DNA of 8,672 nt. Source: CAZEJK01 sp964512045. Its GTDB lineage: Bacteria > Acidobacteriota > Thermoanaerobaculia > Thermoanaerobaculales > Sulfomarinibacteraceae. The translations under genes were made by a program, and so were the position numbers. Below the pieces are notes generated by a model. The model had not been told where the DNA came from and searched no databases. It worked only from the letters and a program-made list of their open reading frames with translations. Shown here piece by piece: positions 6,484 through 8,672 of this stretch (position 1 is its first letter; every line of letters starts with the position of its first letter). The DNA lies in assembly GCA_964512045.1 (NCBI GenBank), contig CAZEJK010000215.1, positions 1-8,672 of the forward strand. Reading direction: 5' to 3'.

Positions 6484-7163
6484 GGCATGACCTCCACGAC
6501 CTCGGTTCCAAGGTGTCGGCGTCCACTCGCCCTGGCGAGGCCGGTTACGGGCTCGAGCCACAGTGAGGCCACGACCTGTCGAGCGTCCCGCTCGGGATCC
6601 GCGAGTTGGAACGTGCTGACAGAGGTGGCGAACGGACGCAGCTGGGCGCTGACAGGTGAGCCAACGGCTGCCGGCTCAAGCGGCCGATCCCCGTCGGCGC
6701 CGTGACGGTCCTCCAGGGCGACCTCGATCGACAGGGTGTGGCGGATGGATCCCGGCAAGCTGTGGCCCGTCCCCGTGTTGATCACCGCGGCCTCCACTGC
6801 GATCTCGCGTCCCGCCCGGCGCGCCGTCAGGCGCAGGTCCGCAGCGGAGCGTGTCTCACCACCAACAGCTGAGCTTCCGACCAACTCCCAGGCGAATCCA
6901 CACTCTGGAGCGGATGCAGCCGGAGAGTGGCAGTCCTGACAGGTTCGACCGCCCTCCGGGTGCGCCCACGGGCTGCGACGCCAGGTCGCATACAGGCCGT
7001 TCGGAGCATCGCCCCCGTGGCAGGGAGCGCAAGCCGCCGCCCCGTCCATCCACTCTCTCGCAGAGGGGCCCCGCCCGATCAGCACGGCAACGATCGCAGC
7101 CACCGCCACGGCGATCGCGATCAGCACCAGCCTCCAGGCTCTCCACCAGTCACCCGCTTCCAT
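6480..7163 (-). CDS. Membrane-anchored diheme cytochrome c
   Basis: 227 residues. A short N-terminus is followed by one hydrophobic segment (about 12-30), most likely an uncleaved anchor that leaves the rest outside the cytoplasm. Two c-type heme sites are present, CAPCH at 45-49 and CQDCH at 75-79; H49 and H79 are the proximal ligands. NGLYATWRRSPWAHPEGG between the sites resembles the inter-heme segments of multiheme cytochromes. The C-terminal half is a beta-rich domain containing INTGTGHSLPG (129-138), similar to the N.GxGHxxP motif of some multiheme electron carriers; H134 and H68 are candidate distal ligands. Expected role: electron transfer in the periplasm, partner unknown. No Shine-Dalgarno is evident before the ATG at 7163. 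Its stop overlaps the GTG start of paralogue C, implying coupled translation. The diheme call is confident; the exact family is not. Confidence 0.85.
   Translation of the reverse strand: MEAGDWWRAWRLVLIAIAVAVAAIVAVLIGRGPSAREWMDGAAACAPCHGGDAPNGLYATWRRSPWAHPEGGRTCQDCHSPAASAPECGFAWELVGSSAVGGETRSAADLRLTARRAGREIAVEAAVINTGTGHSLPGSIRHTLSIEVALEDRHGADGDRPLEPAAVGSPVSAQLRPFATSVSTFQLADPERDARQVVASLWLEPVTGLARASGRRHLGTEVVEVMP
6490..6495 (-). promoter_or_regulatory. Shine-Dalgarno deciding the start of paralogue C
   Basis: GGAGGT on the minus strand, inside the cytochrome gene, is six bases before the GTG at 6483 but 15 before the ATG at 6474. The spacing favours the GTG and a 4-base GTGA stop/start overlap. 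Confidence 0.65.
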
Positions 7164-7217
7164 GGGGCAATGATGGATCGAAGCTCCCGACGAGTCCTGA
7201 AAAGAGCTGAAAAACCC
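7164..7217 (-). other. 54-bp non-coding gap inside the operon
   Basis: The only sizeable gap between genes of the leftward operon. On the minus strand it starts with GGGGTTTTTC and holds TTTTCAG twice, ten bases apart. I see no convincing promoter boxes, no Shine-Dalgarno for the cytochrome, and no GC-rich hairpin strong enough for a terminator. Confidence 0.4.
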
Positions 7218-8672
7218 CTACGGCGAGCAACGGAGGTCGTACAGGGACGTCGAACCGGTCACGAGCCGGAGCACCAGCGGTGATCCCTCGGGACCGACAT
7301 CGACCCCTTCGAGCGAGAACCCCCACCCGTCCTCGATCGGTCGCGGCACCCGCCTCGGCTGCTGGCCGTCGAGCCCAACCCGCCACAGGCCGGTGAGATC
7401 GGTGGATCTCGCGAACACGATCTCGTCCTGCAACCAGGCCGGCCACGCTCCATCCGGGCTGACCCGCCTCGGCTCATTCCCAGGTTCGATCACCCAGATC
7501 CCAGACGAACTCACGTTGTCGGGCCGATAGCCGCCGCTGAACGCGATTCGCCGTCCGTCCGACGACCAGCGGGGATCGGCCACGATCGGCGCCCGGTACA
7601 GCGGATCGATCTCCCCGGTCTCGAGGTCGACCAGCACCAGCTCTGCCCCCCGCTCGAGAGCGCGCACTGCAGCAAGATGCCGGCCGTCCGGCGCCGGGTC
7701 GCACTCCTGCCAGCTGTCGTTACCAGCCAATACGGCAGTCGGCAGGACTTCATTGAGGGGAACTCTCCAGATCCACTGCGTGCTCGCGTTCGGCGACGGC
7801 GCACTGACGTACAGTGATCTGCCATCCGGCGCCCATCGCACGTGCTCGGCATCGAGCCCGCTGACCGTCTCCGGGATGCCGCTGCTCAGCGCGACTACAG
7901 CAACGCGCCGACCCTCGCCGCCGCCCCCGAGCACAACCGCCAGTCGACTGCCATCAAAGGACAGTGCAAGATCCGCCACAGGCTCACCGCCGAGCAGACG
8001 ATGAGGCGGTGCTTCGAGACTCTCCGCCTGATACACGGTGCTCGAGTACGTTGTGTACGCGAACACCAGCCGGATTCCGTCCGGCGATACCGCTGGCGAG
8101 GTGCAGTCCCCGGGTCCCGAGGTGATCCGATCAACGACGCCCCTCCTCACCGAGGCGGCATGGAGATCGCCAGCGCTCCCGCGCTCGCTGGCAAACACGA
8201 CCCAACGCGAGTCTGCTGTCCAGGTCAGACCGTAGAGCTGAGCCGGCTCATCGGTCAGCTGACGCCGGCCGCGGCCATCGGGGCGCACGATCCACAGTTG
8301 TCCCGAGCCACCTTCTGGGTTCGACGTTGTGTAGGCGATCCAGCGACCATCGGGTGACCAGCGGGGCCAGTACCCGGTCGCCGCGATCCGCTTCTCGGCG
8401 CCCGCCGGGCTCCGGACCACGATCGACGTGCCCTTCTCAGTCACCCTGGCGATCGCCATTCCCTCGCCATTCGGTGCGGGCGATACGGCGGAGGCGTCTG
8501 TCAGAACCCGCCGGGCACGGCCACCGAGCACCGGCACCTCGTAGATCTCCGGCACCTGCCCACGCTTCGGATCGTGCCGGTAGCTCGTGAACAGAACACG
8601 CGAGTCATCCGCCGAGAACACCGGAGCCGGTCCGCGCACCTCGATCCCGCTGGTCAGCCGCAACGGCGACTC
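7218..8672 (-). CDS. PD40/TolB-like beta-propeller protein (5' partial)
   Basis: 484 residues are visible; the start lies beyond the right edge. The TTG at 8663 is in frame but sits inside a propeller repeat (SPLRLTSG), so it is almost surely an internal leucine. At least eight PD40-type strands are seen, for example SADDSRVLF (about 20-28), RWSPDGRWIAYTT (104-116), WTADSRWVVF (151-160), AVSPDGIRLVF (194-204), SFDGSRLAVV (238-247), RWAPDGRSLYV (279-289), APDGRHLAAV (327-336) and RWSSDGRRIAFSG (368-380). This fits one or more beta-propeller units, as in TolB-like proteins. In Acidobacteriota and relatives such propellers often form the C-terminal part of winged-helix regulators or Ser/Thr kinases; the missing N-terminus would decide this. 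The family call for the visible part is confident, the role is not. It lies 54 bp upstream of the cytochrome on the same strand and may be its operon partner or regulator. Confidence 0.85.
   Translation of the reverse strand, partial: ESPLRLTSGIEVRGPAPVFSADDSRVLFTSYRHDPKRGQVPEIYEVPVLGGRARRVLTDASAVSPAPNGEGMAIARVTEKGTSIVVRSPAGAEKRIAATGYWPRWSPDGRWIAYTTSNPEGGSGQLWIVRPDGRGRRQLTDEPAQLYGLTWTADSRWVVFASERGSAGDLHAASVRRGVVDRITSGPGDCTSPAVSPDGIRLVFAYTTYSSTVYQAESLEAPPHRLLGGEPVADLALSFDGSRLAVVLGGGGEGRRVAVVALSSGIPETVSGLDAEHVRWAPDGRSLYVSAPSPNASTQWIWRVPLNEVLPTAVLAGNDSWQECDPAPDGRHLAAVRALERGAELVLVDLETGEIDPLYRAPIVADPRWSSDGRRIAFSGGYRPDNVSSSGIWVIEPGNEPRRVSPDGAWPAWLQDEIVFARSTDLTGLWRVGLDGQQPRRVPRPIEDGWGFSLEGVDVGPEGSPLVLRLVTGSTSLYDLRCSP

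Larger units (their letters stand above)
1404..8672 (-). other. Probable five-gene operon (propeller, cytochrome, three beta-helix paralogues)
   Basis: Five same-strand genes have junctions of +54, -4 (stop/start overlap, when the GTG start is used), +13 and +12 bases, with good ribosome binding sites before the last three. No terminator-like hairpin with a T-run is visible between them. The promoter must lie right of the window unless one is hidden in the 54-bp gap. At the left end the operon runs into the convergent VWA/small-protein block with only 19 bases between stop codons and no evident bidirectional terminator. Confidence 0.65.

Noticed and set aside
6484..6561. N-terminal extension of paralogue C
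   Set aside because: It is arginine-rich, overlaps the cytochrome gene and would bury the signal peptide; the GTG at 6483 has a better ribosome binding site.
8661..8663. TTG start for the propeller gene
   Set aside because: The frame continues to the window edge and the TTG falls within a PD40 repeat, so the gene is 5' truncated by the window.

Overview
The window is dense, high-GC bacterial DNA, almost entirely coding, with two blocks of genes that converge near position 1390. A secreted VWA protein of the 'VWFA-related Acidobacterial' type, a PD40 beta-propeller protein, and secreted proteins with several paired cysteines together suggest a Gram-negative bacterium. Acidobacteriota is my best guess, but that rests on protein style and not on a marker gene.

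Left block (+ strand, 1-1384): the end of an unrecognised gene is coupled by an ATGA overlap to a 303-residue exported VWA protein with an intact MIDAS motif. Eight bases later comes a 75-residue helical protein of unknown function.

Right block (- strand, 8672 down to 1404): five genes that read like one operon. In transcription order they are a PD40/TolB-like propeller protein (start outside the window), a membrane-anchored diheme cytochrome c, and three tandem paralogues of about 550-565 residues. Each paralogue has a signal peptide, an N-terminal beta domain, a 'GVP...DGD' cysteine-paired linker and a predicted right-handed parallel beta-helix, and ends in the same C-x14-C-P tail. The junctions are tight: a GTGA stop/start overlap (cytochrome to first paralogue), then 13 bp and 12 bp gaps, each with a strong GGAGG ribosome binding site. 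Only the 54 bp between the propeller gene and the cytochrome is non-coding.

The most unusual point is the arrangement itself: a diheme cytochrome translationally coupled to a tandem family of exported, cysteine-rich beta-helix proteins. Its function is not evident from sequence. An extracytoplasmic surface or redox-linked role is only an inference. No RNA genes, CRISPR arrays, insertion sequences or attachment sites were seen, and there is no gene-free stretch over 300 bases.
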